Part shown: in pieces, positions 25,117-34,401 of the stretch
How positions within the stretch are numbered: the first letter of the stretch is position 1
Layout of the letters: each line of letters starts with the position of its first letter
Source: an uncultured Bacteroidia bacterium
GTDB lineage: Bacteria; Bacteroidota; Bacteroidia; Bacteroidales; F082
Direction of reading: 5' to 3'
NCBI GenBank assembly: GCA_902786745.1
Contig: CADADR010000006.1
Location: 62,001 to 126,000 of the forward strand
DNA length: 64,000 bases
Program-made: the position numbers and the translations under genes
Notes under the pieces: model-generated
What the model saw: the letters and a program-made list of their open reading frames with translations, nothing else
What the model was told of the DNA's origin: nothing
Database searches by the model: none

Positions 25117-25603
25117 AATTACTGTTTTTAATGATGTTTTTTAGTTTAACTTTGATTCTTTGAATACGAGTTCCAACATTGGAGACGCTAATTCCCAGTA
25201 TTTCTGCAATTTCTTTATGGTTTTTTTTATCCAAATAAAGAAATATAATAGACTTGTCAATGTCATTTAGTTTTTCAATAGCTTCATATAACGTTTCCAA
25301 TCGCTCATCGGGCTTATTCTCATCTGAGAAACGATTGAATTCTTCAGTAATGTCAATGATTTGTATTTGTTTTTCCCTCTTTCTCAAATGACTTATTGCG
25401 GTATTCAAGGCAATTCTATAAAGCCATGTGTTTATAGAGGATTTTCCTTCAAAAGTATCAATGCTTTTCCAAATGTTTATCAGTACATCTTGAAACAGAT
25501 CGCGCATTTTTTCTTTTTTACCATTTGTATAAATGCGACAAATGCTCAAGATGGTTGCTTCATATTCATTTATTATAGATACAAAACGCTCTTCTTTATT
25601 CAT
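25106..25603 (-). CDS. ECF-family RNA polymerase sigma factor
   Basis: From MNKEERFVSIINEYEATILS the product has 165 residues. Region 2 is visible as MRDLFQDVLINIWKSIDTFE followed by SSINTWLYRIALNTAISHLRKR, and region 4 as IFLYLDKKNHKEIAEILGIS and VGTRIQRIKVKLK, a helix-turn-helix. It is first in a three-gene AT-rich cassette, overlapping a membrane protein that may hold it inactive. The ATG at 25603 was preferred over an in-frame start seven codons earlier. Whether it directs transcription of its own operon cannot be told; no clear promoter is visible upstream. Confidence 0.88.
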   Translation of the reverse strand: MNKEERFVSIINEYEATILSICRIYTNGKKEKMRDLFQDVLINIWKSIDTFEGKSSINTWLYRIALNTAISHLRKREKQIQIIDITEEFNRFSDENKPDERLETLYEAIEKLNDIDKSIIFLYLDKKNHKEIAEILGISVSNVGTRIQRIKVKLKNIIKNSNYDK

Positions 25604-25793
25604 GGCCCAACCTTTTTCTGGCATATTCCTTTTAAGTTAGTCGAAAAAACCTCATAAAAATCACACTTAGATTAGCTTTTTACAGTTTCTATTATTATTC
25701 ATCTGAAAAACGGAGTAAATAACAAATTTCTTATGATTTCCAAAAGTGTCTCTCGCTTAGATGCCGTCCTTTATGGTTTGGGCGACCACAGAC

Positions 25794-25898
25794 CCTCTGG
25801 ATATGTTGCGCACCGTGGTGAATGTGACGGGCGACATGACAGTGTCGTGTGTCGTTGATGAGGGCAATAAAACAGAAACGGCCGACCACGAGGCGTGA
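25794..25898 (+). pseudogene. C-terminal fragment of a symporter gene
   Basis: Reads PLDMLRTVVNVTGDMTVSCV and onward to the stop, the same 34 C-terminal residues as the intact symporter at 22309-23610, with only synonymous changes. It is the right boundary scar of the inserted cassette. The ~190 bp between the sigma gene and this fragment show no gene. Confidence 0.85.
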
Positions 25899-26007
25899 TC
25901 GACCGTTGTTTTGGTTTAACGACACGTTTTATTCGTCGTCGCAGCCTAGCTTTTCAGATTTCTTCTCGATTTCGTTTCCGAGTTTCTCGATATACTCTTC
26001 GAGTTTC
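25799..26007. repeat. Direct repeat flanking the ECF cassette, right copy
   Basis: Gapless match to 23511-23719 at a constant offset of 2288 bp. All four changes in the symporter part are at third codon positions. Confidence 0.9.
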
Positions 26008-26264
26008 TTCTCTTCCTGTTCGGTCATCTTTTCCTCGTCAGTGTAGTTTTTGCTGGCGAGACCGCTAAGCAACAGTCCAAGAGCGGCTTCTTGAAGTTCG
26101 TCGCAGGTGGTGACATCCTTGACAGCCTTTTCAAGTTGTTGGTAAATCTCCATGGTTTCCTGGTACTCCTTGGAGCCTTTGACAGTCTTGGTTTCCTTGC
26201 CGCCGCACTGCGTGAAGGCGAGCAACATCATGCCCGCGAGGGCGATCATTAGAGTTTTTTTCAT
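25929..26264 (-). CDS. Small lipoprotein
   Basis: The 111-aa protein has a signal with lipobox (MKKTLMIALAGMMLLAFTQC, Cys20) and a mature part made almost entirely of charged helix (YQETMEIYQQLEKAVKDV, EEKMTEQEEKKLEEYIEKL). Function unknown. It is convergent with the symporter fragment; before the cassette arrived it was presumably convergent with the full symporter gene. A good promoter lies upstream. Confidence 0.75.
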   Translation of the reverse strand: MKKTLMIALAGMMLLAFTQCGGKETKTVKGSKEYQETMEIYQQLEKAVKDVTTCDELQEAALGLLLSGLASKNYTDEEKMTEQEEKKLEEYIEKLGNEIEKKSEKLGCDDE

Positions 26265-26285
26265 AGTAGTGATGTTTAAACACTA

Positions 26286-26314
26286 CAAAAATAGAAAAAA
26301 AACGAAAATGACAA
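26286..26314 (-). promoter_or_regulatory. Promoter of the small lipoprotein gene
   Basis: On the minus strand TTG (complement of 26312-26314), an 18-bp spacer and TATTTTTG (complement of 26286-26293). Confidence 0.5.
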
Positions 26315-26344
26315 TTGGTTTTTGATGAGAAGTCCACTTTACAC

Positions 26345-26382
26345 TGTAAAGTTTTGTTACACCACTGTAAAAAAACGTTACA
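26345..26382. promoter_or_regulatory. Paired activator-binding palindromes, operon I
   Basis: Two 17-bp TGTAA-N7-TTACA palindromes, TGTAAAGTTTTGTTACA (26345-26361) and TGTAAAAAAACGTTACA (26366-26382), start 21 bp apart, two helical turns. The same arrangement precedes operons II and III. Proposed binding sites of the NtrC-type activator at 58325. Confidence 0.8.
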
Positions 26383-26434
26383 CCTTTTATTGAATATAAA
26401 ATTTTAAATCATTGAATTTCAAATAATTGCATTT

Positions 26435-26450
26435 TTGGCATGCGATATGC
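26435..26450 (+). promoter_or_regulatory. Sigma54 (-24/-12) promoter, operon I
   Basis: TTGGCATGCGATATGC: GG at 26437-26438 and GC at 26449-26450, separated by the canonical 10 bases. It begins 54 bp from the second palindrome to the GG. Because it overlaps the ATG at 26440, that ATG cannot be the tolC start. Confidence 0.8.
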
Positions 26451-26481
26451 TTTCGTTTGGCACAAAGAAAATATGTGTAAG

Positions 26482-27888
26482 ATGAAAGCTAAGCATACCT
26501 TTTTCATTTTGATGATGTCTGTTGGAGCCTTGACCAGCGTCAAGGCTCAGGACACCACTACCATGGACCTCAAAGCCTGTATGCGCTATGCCGTGGAACA
26601 TTCCACCAAGATGCGCATTGCCCAAGCCGACAACCGCGATGCGCAAATCGACCGTCGTGATGCCATCCTTGCGGCCTTTACGCCTACGATTGACGGTAGC
26701 ACATACGCCTACTCGAACTTCGGCCGTAGCATCGACCCCGAGACTAACACCTATATCAGGACGACCTCGTTCCACAATGGCTACAGTCTCTCGGCGGGCA
26801 TCAACCTCTTCAACGGATTCCAGGCGGTCAACAACCTGAAAATCACCAAGACGGCCCAACTGATGGGCTTGACCAAGGAGCAGCAAACAGAAGACCAAAT
26901 CTGTCTCGCTACGATGGAGGCTTACTGCAATGTGTTGTATTACACCGAGATGCAGAAAGCCTTGCAAGCGCAGGTGGCCACAGCGGAAAAGGCTGTGCAG
27001 TTGGCCACAAGGCAGGAACAACTTGGACAGAAATCCCACGCAGATGTGGTGCAGATGCAGAGCGACCTCGCCGAGCGGCAGTACCAACTGACCACCTGTC
27101 GGAACAACCTCAACAATGCCATCATCACCTTGAAGGATGTGATGTTTTGGCCGATTGAAAAACCTTTGAAAATTGACGATTTCGCTGTAGGGCTGTCACA
27201 CCGTGGCAGCCGCATCGTCAACGATTCATTAGTGCGGCTGCCGCAATGCGACAGCCCTACAGGCCAGGCTGAAAACATCGCCCAAATGGTGGAATTTGCC
27301 AAAACCAACATGCCTTCCATTCTTTTGGCTGAAGGCACGATGAAAAACGCCCGCCTTGCATTAAAGACCGCCCGTTGGCAGTTGCTGCCCCGACTCTCGC
27401 TCTACGGTGGCTGGTCGTCGAGTTACTTCACCTATCCGGGTATGGAGGGCTATGTGCCCACGCCGTATCTCGAGCAGTTGAAGAACAACGGCGGCGAGTA
27501 TGTGCAACTCTCGTTGAGCATCCCCATCTTCGACCGCCTCTCGAAACATTCCAACATCGCCAAGCGGAAGAACGCCTACGACCGTGCCCAAGCCGATTAT
27601 GAGCAGGCGCTTCAAACGGTGGAGGCCGAGGTGCGCCGCGCCATCGCTGACCGTGACGGATCAGCCGATGCCCTGCGCCAAGCCGACACCCGCGCCGAAT
27701 TGCAGCAAGAGGCCTTCGCGCTGAATACCAAACGCTTCGAGCAGGGATTGATTTCATCTATCGAGTACCAGACGGCCTCAAACAACTACCTCAACGCCCT
27801 TGCCGAACAATTGAACGCCAGGCTTCAATACTTTATAAAGAATAGCGTGGTTAATTACTATGGAGGAATACATTATATAGAACAGTAA
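26482..27888 (+). CDS. TolC-family outer-membrane efflux protein
   Basis: From MKAKHTFFILMMSVGALTSV the product has ~468 residues with a signal peptide ending at KAQ. Two OEP repeats are visible: LKACMRYAVEHSTKMRIAQAD...INLFNGFQAVNNLKITKTA and LKTARWQLLPRLSLYGGW...LSIPIFDRLSKHSNIAKRKN, with long coiled-coil helices. It forms the trimeric exit duct of a tripartite pump. First gene of operon I, it is followed by three permeases, a fusion protein and an ATPase. Around residues 233-265 the chain is interrupted by ~26 residues encoded by a palindromic element (27185-27262). The start is chosen because the sigma54 element excludes the earlier ATG. Confidence 0.92.
   Translation: MKAKHTFFILMMSVGALTSVKAQDTTTMDLKACMRYAVEHSTKMRIAQADNRDAQIDRRDAILAAFTPTIDGSTYAYSNFGRSIDPETNTYIRTTSFHNGYSLSAGINLFNGFQAVNNLKITKTAQLMGLTKEQQTEDQICLATMEAYCNVLYYTEMQKALQAQVATAEKAVQLATRQEQLGQKSHADVVQMQSDLAERQYQLTTCRNNLNNAIITLKDVMFWPIEKPLKIDDFAVGLSHRGSRIVNDSLVRLPQCDSPTGQAENIAQMVEFAKTNMPSILLAEGTMKNARLALKTARWQLLPRLSLYGGWSSSYFTYPGMEGYVPTPYLEQLKNNGGEYVQLSLSIPIFDRLSKHSNIAKRKNAYDRAQADYEQALQTVEAEVRRAIADRDGSADALRQADTRAELQQEAFALNTKRFEQGLISSIEYQTASNNYLNALAEQLNARLQYFIKNSVVNYYGGIHYIEQ
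27185..27262. repeat. In-frame palindromic element inside tolC
   Basis: CTGTAGGGCTGTC (27185-27197) is inverted perfectly at 27250-27262, and GGCAGCCGCA (27205-27214) at 27233-27242. The nested hairpin has length 78, a multiple of three, and keeps the tolC frame open. It belongs to the GTAGGG... palindrome group also seen at 37891, 43043 and 58712. Confidence 0.75.
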
Positions 27889-27890
27889 AA

Positions 27891-28022
27891 GAGATTCCCC
27901 TGCGGGGAATGGAGGTCTAAGGTCGTTTTTAACTGCGGCGACCTGTGGCGCTACAGATTGGCAACTTGTTCTTGCCGCCGCTATATAACTAAGACAAGCA
28001 CTCCATTCCCGAAGGGAAACTC
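27891..28022 (+). repeat. Interspersed hairpin repeat, copy B
   Basis: Left end GAGATTCCCCTGCGGGGAAT, right end CATTCCCGAAGGGAAACTC, inner GCGGCGAC...GCCGCCGC with GTGGCGCTACAGATTGGCAA between. It fills the gap between tolC and permease 1. Confidence 0.9.
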
Positions 28023-28063
28023 AACAAACAATTCAACAGTTAAACAATCAACAATTCAACAAT

Positions 28064-30400
28064 ATGAAAACCTACCTGAAATTCCTATCCAGAAACAAGC
28101 TCTACACTGCTATTGAGTTCATTGGCTTGAGTGTGGCCTTGGCCTTCGTCATCATCAGTTTCTGCTATGTGGTGCAGCAATACGCCGTGACGCGCGAGAA
28201 CCCCGACCGTGAGCGGATTTATGCCGTGGGCGATAAAAAAGATTTCCTCAATTGTTACGGCATGAAAGAAGTCATCGACGGCAAGTTGCCCGAGGTGGAA
28301 ACCGTTTCGCATTTCCATTTCCTGCAAGACCAGCTGATTCACGTTGGCGAACAAAACTTTGTGGGCAATATGTTTGTTTGTGATGTGGATTTCTTCGACA
28401 TCTTTCCCATGACGTTCAAGGAAGGCAGCCCCGAGAAGCTTTCGGAACGTAATGCGGCCTTCATCTCCGAAAAGTTGGCTTCCCGACTGAATGATGAGTC
28501 GGTAAACCTGCCATTGATTGTGAGTGACGACACATTGCACGTCGTTGGCATCATTGCCGGAAAAGGCAGCTCCTTGCTTCCCGAGTTCGATGTGATGATG
28601 AACTATGAACATGGGCAGTCGTATGTAATTAAGAGTTATCGCGACAATCCTTTCAACAATTGGGCTAACATTGGCACATATATTAAGGTGCGACCCGATG
28701 TGGACCGAGAAGAGTTGGTCGAGAAATTGGAGGCACTCTGCGATACGCAATTCGAGAATAGCCCGACGTGGGAGGGACTTGAGATGGTTCGTTTCGATGA
28801 GTTGTTTTTCACACCTGTTTACACCAGCCTGAATAAAGGCGACCGTTCCATGCTTCGCACAATGATCATCATCGGGCTGTTGTTGCTCATTTCAGCTTTG
28901 CTGAACTACATCAACCTGAACGTCGCCTTGGTCGGAAAACGCGCCAAGGAGATGGCTTCTCGGCGGCTGGTTGGGGCGCAGAAATCCGACATAGTTTTGA
29001 AATTTCTCGGTGAGGCGTTTGTTTTCACTTTGTTCAGCTTTGTCGTTGGATTGGTAATAGCTCACGCCCTCATTCCGACCGTCAATCGGCTATTGCAGTC
29101 GGATGTGGCGATTACCATATCCTTTGCTTTACCTTACCTCGTTGCCTATCTCCTGATGGTGATAGTGGTGTCGTTGCTGGCTGGCATCTTACCAGCCGCC
29201 ATCATCTCCAAAGCCCAGCCTATTGACGTGGTTCGTGGCACTTTCCGTTTCCGCAACCGCACCGTGCTCTCGAAGGTGTTCATCGTGGTGCAAAACGTCA
29301 TCGCCATCTTGCTCATCGCTCTTGTGTTGACGATGGAACTTCAAATGCACCACATGGAAGATCGTTCTACAGGATTGAATGTGGAGAACCTATTTTTCTT
29401 AGGCTCCGACCTCGACTACACGGCTGAAAAGGAAGCCCTTGTGGAAGAGTTGAGGGCTTTGCCTTGTGTGAAGGATTTGGCATCGGCAAATGCCATTCCT
29501 GGGGTGAGGAGCATGACACTCGGTTTGAAGAAACTTCACGACCCAGAGAAAACGGCTATGGTGCCTATTCTCTCTTGCGATACGGCGGCTTTCCGAATGT
29601 TGGGATTTGAAGTGAAAGAGCGCTTCTTGGATGCGGATGCCCGTAGTTTCTGGATTACGGAGACCACCGCGGCGGGCATGACGGGCTTGCCCTACGGCGA
29701 GAACAACTTCGACAGTATTGTGATGTGGCAGAAGCATTGTATAGCTATGCCAGTATGTGGCGTGCTCGCCGATTTCTCGATGCAGGATGCCCTGCATGTG
29801 ACCGATGAAGACTATGTGGTCGTCTTTGGCAATGGCGGTTGGAAGCCTAATTCCCATCTGTTGATTGATGTAGTTGGTGACCATCGCGAGGCAAAACACG
29901 CCATTGATGCGGTCTATAAGAAACACTGCGAGAAGGTGTTTGGCGCTTATTTAGAGCCTGATTTCAACGATTTTGTGGAGAACGTGATTGCCAAGCAATA
30001 CGACAAGCAACGCCGCCAGATGCGCCTCATTGAACTGATTATGGCGATTTCAGTCATCCTCTCACTGCTCGGCCTTGTGGCCATGAGCACACATTTCGCC
30101 TCCGAGCGCGAGAAGACCATCGCCATCCGCAAGGTGTTTGGCGGCACAATGCAGAGCGAAATCCGCCGCAACTTGAAGGAATACATCATTATGATATTGA
30201 TTGCCAACGCGATTGCCATTCCCGTGGCGGTGTGGCTCTGCAAACGCTATCTGGAGGACTTCGCCTATCGCATCGATTTGCACCCGTGGATTTTCGTGGT
30301 CACGGTGGCGCTGTCGTTTGTGATTGCCATCGGTTCGGTGCTTTGGCAGATTGTCTCGGTGGCGCGGGTGAATCCGGTGACGGCATTGAAGAAGGAATAG
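28064..30400 (+). CDS. MacB/FtsX-type ABC permease 1
   Basis: The 778-aa protein is a duplicated FtsX permease. TM1 (IGLSVALAFVIISFCYVVQQY, ~20-40), a ~220-residue periplasmic MacB-type domain, three helices (265-385, including ISALLNYINLNVAL), a fifth (KVFIVVQNVIAILLIALVL, ~405-425), a second periplasmic domain and three last helices (655-765) ending VNPVTALKKE. The cytoplasmic loop KRAKEMASRRLVGA and its later counterpart EREKTIAIRKVFGG are the coupling helices that would contact an ATPase. It belongs to the FLSRNKLYTxIE subgroup with permeases 6, 8 and 9. Hairpin repeats lie on both sides; the leader is G-poor (ACAATTCAACAAT). Confidence 0.93.
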   Translation: MKTYLKFLSRNKLYTAIEFIGLSVALAFVIISFCYVVQQYAVTRENPDRERIYAVGDKKDFLNCYGMKEVIDGKLPEVETVSHFHFLQDQLIHVGEQNFVGNMFVCDVDFFDIFPMTFKEGSPEKLSERNAAFISEKLASRLNDESVNLPLIVSDDTLHVVGIIAGKGSSLLPEFDVMMNYEHGQSYVIKSYRDNPFNNWANIGTYIKVRPDVDREELVEKLEALCDTQFENSPTWEGLEMVRFDELFFTPVYTSLNKGDRSMLRTMIIIGLLLLISALLNYINLNVALVGKRAKEMASRRLVGAQKSDIVLKFLGEAFVFTLFSFVVGLVIAHALIPTVNRLLQSDVAITISFALPYLVAYLLMVIVVSLLAGILPAAIISKAQPIDVVRGTFRFRNRTVLSKVFIVVQNVIAILLIALVLTMELQMHHMEDRSTGLNVENLFFLGSDLDYTAEKEALVEELRALPCVKDLASANAIPGVRSMTLGLKKLHDPEKTAMVPILSCDTAAFRMLGFEVKERFLDADARSFWITETTAAGMTGLPYGENNFDSIVMWQKHCIAMPVCGVLADFSMQDALHVTDEDYVVVFGNGGWKPNSHLLIDVVGDHREAKHAIDAVYKKHCEKVFGAYLEPDFNDFVENVIAKQYDKQRRQMRLIELIMAISVILSLLGLVAMSTHFASEREKTIAIRKVFGGTMQSEIRRNLKEYIIMILIANAIAIPVAVWLCKRYLEDFAYRIDLHPWIFVVTVALSFVIAIGSVLWQIVSVARVNPVTALKKE

Positions 30401-30401
30401 T

Positions 30402-30531
30402 GAGATTCCCTGCGGGAATGGAGGTCAGACAGTATTGTTTACCGCGGCGACCTGTGGCGCTACAGATTGGCAACTTGTTCTTGCCGCCGCTATATAACTA
30501 AGACAAGCACTCCATTCCCGAAGGGAAACTC
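30402..30531 (+). repeat. Interspersed hairpin repeat, copy C
   Basis: It starts one base after the permease 1 stop and is nearly identical to copy B in its inner half (CTGTGGCGCTACAGATTGGC). It fills the gap to permease 2. Confidence 0.9.
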
Positions 30532-30571
30532 ATCAACAATTAAACGATTAAACAATCAACAATTCAACAAT

Positions 30572-32938
30572 ATGAACAGATTAACCGACAAACTCATCAA
30601 AATCCTCTCCCTCGGCTTCGGTCTCGCCATCGGCATCGTGCTGATTGCCAAGGTGTGCTTCGAGCTGTCCTACGACAGTTTCTACAAAGATGTGGACCGC
30701 ATCTATCACATCATGGAGAACATCATCCATCAGAAAGGCGACGACCCAAGTGATTATTCAAGGACTTCAGGAGCTATTGCGCCAGGCTTCAAGGCGGAGG
30801 TTCCCGGCGTGGAAGCAGCGACGCGCTATACCGATGTGTCAAACAATCACTTTTATGATGAAAGCGACAACCTCATCACAGGAGTGTGCCTCGGTGTGGA
30901 TACTTGTTTCTTTGACTTTTTCGGCCGAACCGTCTTGGTTGGCGACCCGATGCAGGCCTTGCAACGATGGAATGGAGAAGTCGCTGTCAGCCGCAGTTTT
31001 GCTGAGAAGTTAGGCGGCGTAAATCAAGCCGTCGGCAAGCAAATCTACATCGAAGAGAGCCCGGAGACCAAACTGACAGTGGTGAGCGTGTTCGATGACT
31101 TTCCCAAGAATGGATCGGTGCAGTGCGACGTCGTGTTGAGTATTGGCTTTTGTGGGGAGAGGAGCAACAACAACTGGTTGGGCAATGACCGCTATAATAG
31201 TTATGTCAGGTTGGCACCAAATGTAGACCCTAACGATCTGAAGGATGCCATCCGAAAGATGCAGGAGGCGCACCAGCCTATGGATGAGTTGGAGCAAAAC
31301 GGCTCGTCGATATGGTACACACTGGAACCTTTGGTCAACGTGCACCGTCAGGAGGAGAGCGTCAGGAATTTTGTGATGATCTTGTCGGTCATGGCTTTTC
31401 TGCTGATTTTGGTCTCGGTGTTGAACTACCTGCTGATGGCCGTATCTGATGTGGTGCGCCGTTCCAAGGAGATGGGTGTCAGGAAATGCTATGGTGCCAG
31501 TGCGGGCAGCATCTATGGGATGCTCATCAAGGAAACTGCCTTGAACCTGCTGGCTTCATTGGTGTTGGCTGCCTTGCTGATATGGGCGTTCAACGGGGTC
31601 ATTGAGTCGCTGTTGGGCGTGCCGTTCGGAAGCCTCATGGTGCCACAAACCCGATGGACGCTCGTCGCCATTATCGCTTTCATTTTCTTGGTCTCTGCGC
31701 TCATCCCCGCGATGATGTTCGTCAGGATTCCGGTCTCGTCGGCCTTTAGCGGTTATAATGAGAGCAAGCGCCGCTGGAAACTCTCGCTGCTGATGGTGCA
31801 GATTGGCATCAACGCCATACTGTTGCCTTTGGTCATCGTGGCCGACCGCCAATACAATACGGCGCTGGGCACCGATTTGGGCTATGAATACGAGCAGTTG
31901 CTGTATTCGCCGCTAGAAGGTGCTGGTAAGGACAAACTGGCGCTGATTACCGAGAAATTAAGGCAGATCCCCGAGGTGGAGGCAGCAGAACTGGCTTATT
32001 GTCCCCCATTGGAAAAGTCTTCGGGGAACAACATATCTTTGCCTGACAATCCATCGAAAGAACTGTTCAATGTGTGCGATCAAGCAGGTGCGACGGAGGG
32101 CTTCTTCAACCTGATGGGTTTCCGCTTGCTTGAAGGAAGGGTACCGTCGAAGCCGAAAGATGTGGCGGTGAGCCGCAGTTTCGTGGAGAAGATGAACCGC
32201 TTTGAAGATTGGAGCGACGGTGCCGTGGGCAAGGACATCCTGATTTCGGAACATAGTGTCGATGACGACGATGTATATACCATCTGTGGCGTATACGAGG
32301 ACTATATTATCGGTTCGGCCATCGGTAAGGATAATAGACCCAGCATCCGTTTCTGCTGGAACAAGGATTGGGATTATGGCTCTTATGATCGCTCGCAACT
32401 CATGGACAAACTGGTGGTGAAGGTGCGTGAGGTGAATCCCGAAGCTATGGCGAAGGTGAAGGCGGTCATCGAAGAGTGCTTGCCCGAGCGGAAAAACATA
32501 GAGATGACGCCTTATGCCGAATTGGTCAGGGACGAGTATTCCTACACCTACCAGATGCGGCGTGCTTTCACGATGGGAGCGTTGTTTGCCATGGCCATCG
32601 CACTGATCGGTCTGATTGGCTTTGTGCGCGATGAGTCGAACCGCCGCAGCAAGGAGGTAGCCATCCGCAAGGTGAACGGCGCGGTGGCGGGCGAAATCAT
32701 CCGTATGTTCGTGGCGGATGTGCTGAAATTAGCTGTGATTGCGGCTTTAATCGGCGTGGCGATAGCCTATTTCCTCGCCGACAAATGGTTAGAGCTGTTC
32801 GCCATGCGCATCGGTCTCTCGCCGCTCTATTTCATCATCGGCGCGGTGACGGTCTTACTTATCGTGACTGCTGTGGTCGTCATGAGCAGCAACCGCGTTG
32901 CCCGAATGAATCCTGTTAAGTCTTTGAAGAATAATTGA
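30572..32938 (+). CDS. MacB/FtsX-type ABC permease 2
   Basis: From MNRLTDKLIKILSLGFGLAI (30572) the product has 788 residues; upstream in-frame codons run through hairpin copy C and are rejected. It shares its opening (IGIVLIAKVCFELSYDSFYK) with permease 3 and forms a second subgroup with it. Coupling helices are RSKEMGVRKCYGA (after TM2) and RSKEVAIRKVNGA (C-terminal half). It ends ARMNPVKSLKNN. The two periplasmic domains differ strongly from those of permease 1, suggesting a different ligand or partner. Confidence 0.93.
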   Translation: MNRLTDKLIKILSLGFGLAIGIVLIAKVCFELSYDSFYKDVDRIYHIMENIIHQKGDDPSDYSRTSGAIAPGFKAEVPGVEAATRYTDVSNNHFYDESDNLITGVCLGVDTCFFDFFGRTVLVGDPMQALQRWNGEVAVSRSFAEKLGGVNQAVGKQIYIEESPETKLTVVSVFDDFPKNGSVQCDVVLSIGFCGERSNNNWLGNDRYNSYVRLAPNVDPNDLKDAIRKMQEAHQPMDELEQNGSSIWYTLEPLVNVHRQEESVRNFVMILSVMAFLLILVSVLNYLLMAVSDVVRRSKEMGVRKCYGASAGSIYGMLIKETALNLLASLVLAALLIWAFNGVIESLLGVPFGSLMVPQTRWTLVAIIAFIFLVSALIPAMMFVRIPVSSAFSGYNESKRRWKLSLLMVQIGINAILLPLVIVADRQYNTALGTDLGYEYEQLLYSPLEGAGKDKLALITEKLRQIPEVEAAELAYCPPLEKSSGNNISLPDNPSKELFNVCDQAGATEGFFNLMGFRLLEGRVPSKPKDVAVSRSFVEKMNRFEDWSDGAVGKDILISEHSVDDDDVYTICGVYEDYIIGSAIGKDNRPSIRFCWNKDWDYGSYDRSQLMDKLVVKVREVNPEAMAKVKAVIEECLPERKNIEMTPYAELVRDEYSYTYQMRRAFTMGALFAMAIALIGLIGFVRDESNRRSKEVAIRKVNGAVAGEIIRMFVADVLKLAVIAALIGVAIAYFLADKWLELFAMRIGLSPLYFIIGAVTVLLIVTAVVVMSSNRVARMNPVKSLKNN

Positions 32939-32956
32939 TATGGAAACAATGTATAT

Positions 32957-33085
32957 AGATTCCCTGCGGGAATGGAGGTCAGAGGATTTTGTTCACCGCG
33001 GCGGCCTGTGGCACTACAGATTGGCAACTAGTTCTTGCCGCCGCTATATAACTAAGACAAGCACTCCATTCCCGAAGGGAAACTC
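32957..33085 (+). repeat. Interspersed hairpin repeat, copy D
   Basis: Same subfamily as copies B and C (GCACTACAGATTGGCAACTA inside); fills the gap between permease 2 and the fusion-protein gene. Confidence 0.9.
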
Positions 33086-33127
33086 AATCTTTGAATCTTA
33101 AATCTTGAATTTTAAATCTCTACGAAT

Positions 33128-34396
33128 ATGGAACACTCAATGGATCGTAAAATCGAACAGAAAAAAGGCATTCGCCGCGCGTTCACCAAGAAGGCGCTGC
33201 CGTTTTGGGGCGGGGCGTTGCTCCTCGTCTTCATCCTTTGGCTTATTTTCAGGGACGACTCGAAGAAACTCCGCATCGACGCGGACAACATCACCGTGAG
33301 CACCGTCACCTCGGGCGAGTTCAACGACTACATCCGCATCAGCGGACAAGTCGCGCCCATGACGACCATCCAAATCAGCCCCTTGGAAGGCGGTGTGGTG
33401 CAACAGATCGTCACCGAAGAAGGCAGCCGCGTCAAGGCGGGTGATGTCATTCTAATCTTGAGTAACGAGAACCTCGACATGCAAATCCTTTCCTCCGAGG
33501 CCGACCTCGCCGAGAAGGAGAACATCCTGCGCAACACCATGATTCAGATGGAACAACAAAAGTTGAGCGTGGAGCAAGAGAAACTGCAGCTGCAGATGGA
33601 GGTGCAGCGCAACCGCCGCACCTACGAGGCGCAGAAGTCGCTCTACGACGACGGCCTCATCGCCCGTGAGGACTACCTGAAAGCCGAGGAGGACTTCACG
33701 CTCTCGAACAGCCGCCTAAAGCTGGTGGAGAACCGTGCCAAGCAGGACAGCCTTCACCGCTCGGTGGAAATCGACCGGATGCGCGAGAGCCTCGAAAACA
33801 TGCGCGTCAACATGATGATGATCCGTAAGCGCAAGGAAAACCTGACCATCAAGGCACCCATCGACGGCGAGTTGGGGCTGTTGGATGTGGTGTTGGGCCA
33901 GTCGGTGGGTGCAGGCTCCAAGATTGGGCAAATCAACAACCTCGACAGCTACAAGATCGAGGCCCAAATCGATGAGCATTACATCGACCGCATCACGCCT
34001 GGCTTGGAGGCCACCTTTGAGCGACAGAGCGAGCGGTATCAGGCACAGATCCGCAAGGTGTATCCCGAGGTGCGCGACGGCAAGTTCAAGGCCGACTTCA
34101 AGTTTATGGAGCAGCAGCCCGAGAACATCCGCAGTGGCCAGACCTATTACCTCAACCTGCAACTCGGCCAACCCGTGGAGGCGGTGCTCATCCCGCGTGG
34201 TGCCTTCTACCAAAAGACGGGCGGCAAGTGGATTTATGTGCTCTCTTCTGACGGCAGCAAGGCCACGCGCCGCGACATCCGCATCGGGCGACAGAACCCG
34301 CAGTATTACGAGGTTGTCGAAGGCCTTGAAGCTGGCGAGAAGGTGATTACTTCTTCGTATGACAACTTCGGAGAATCGGAGGTGCTGGTGTTTTGA
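33128..34396 (+). CDS. Membrane-fusion protein of the tripartite exporter (MacA/HlyD type)
   Basis: The 422-aa protein has an N-terminal anchor helix (LPFWGGALLLVFILWLIF, ~20-38) and then periplasmic domains. The first half of the lipoyl-like domain is ISGQVAPMTTIQISPLEGGV..VKAGDVILILSN; a long helical hairpin (120-245, ENILRNTMIQMEQQKLSVEQ) is made to dock onto TolC; the second lipoyl half is IKAPIDGELGLLDVVLGQSV; a beta-barrel (YKIEAQIDEHYIDRITPGLE) and a membrane-proximal domain follow. It is the only fusion protein in the cluster, so it is expected to serve several permeases. It lies between permeases 2 and 3 in operon I. Confidence 0.93.
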   Translation: MEHSMDRKIEQKKGIRRAFTKKALPFWGGALLLVFILWLIFRDDSKKLRIDADNITVSTVTSGEFNDYIRISGQVAPMTTIQISPLEGGVVQQIVTEEGSRVKAGDVILILSNENLDMQILSSEADLAEKENILRNTMIQMEQQKLSVEQEKLQLQMEVQRNRRTYEAQKSLYDDGLIAREDYLKAEEDFTLSNSRLKLVENRAKQDSLHRSVEIDRMRESLENMRVNMMMIRKRKENLTIKAPIDGELGLLDVVLGQSVGAGSKIGQINNLDSYKIEAQIDEHYIDRITPGLEATFERQSERYQAQIRKVYPEVRDGKFKADFKFMEQQPENIRSGQTYYLNLQLGQPVEAVLIPRGAFYQKTGGKWIYVLSSDGSKATRRDIRIGRQNPQYYEVVEGLEAGEKVITSSYDNFGESEVLVF

Positions 34397-34401
34397 TAGA
34401 T

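Noticed and set aside
26440..26482. tolC start at the ATG at 26440
   Set aside because: It falls within the -24/-12 promoter element; the signal peptide starts properly at 26482.
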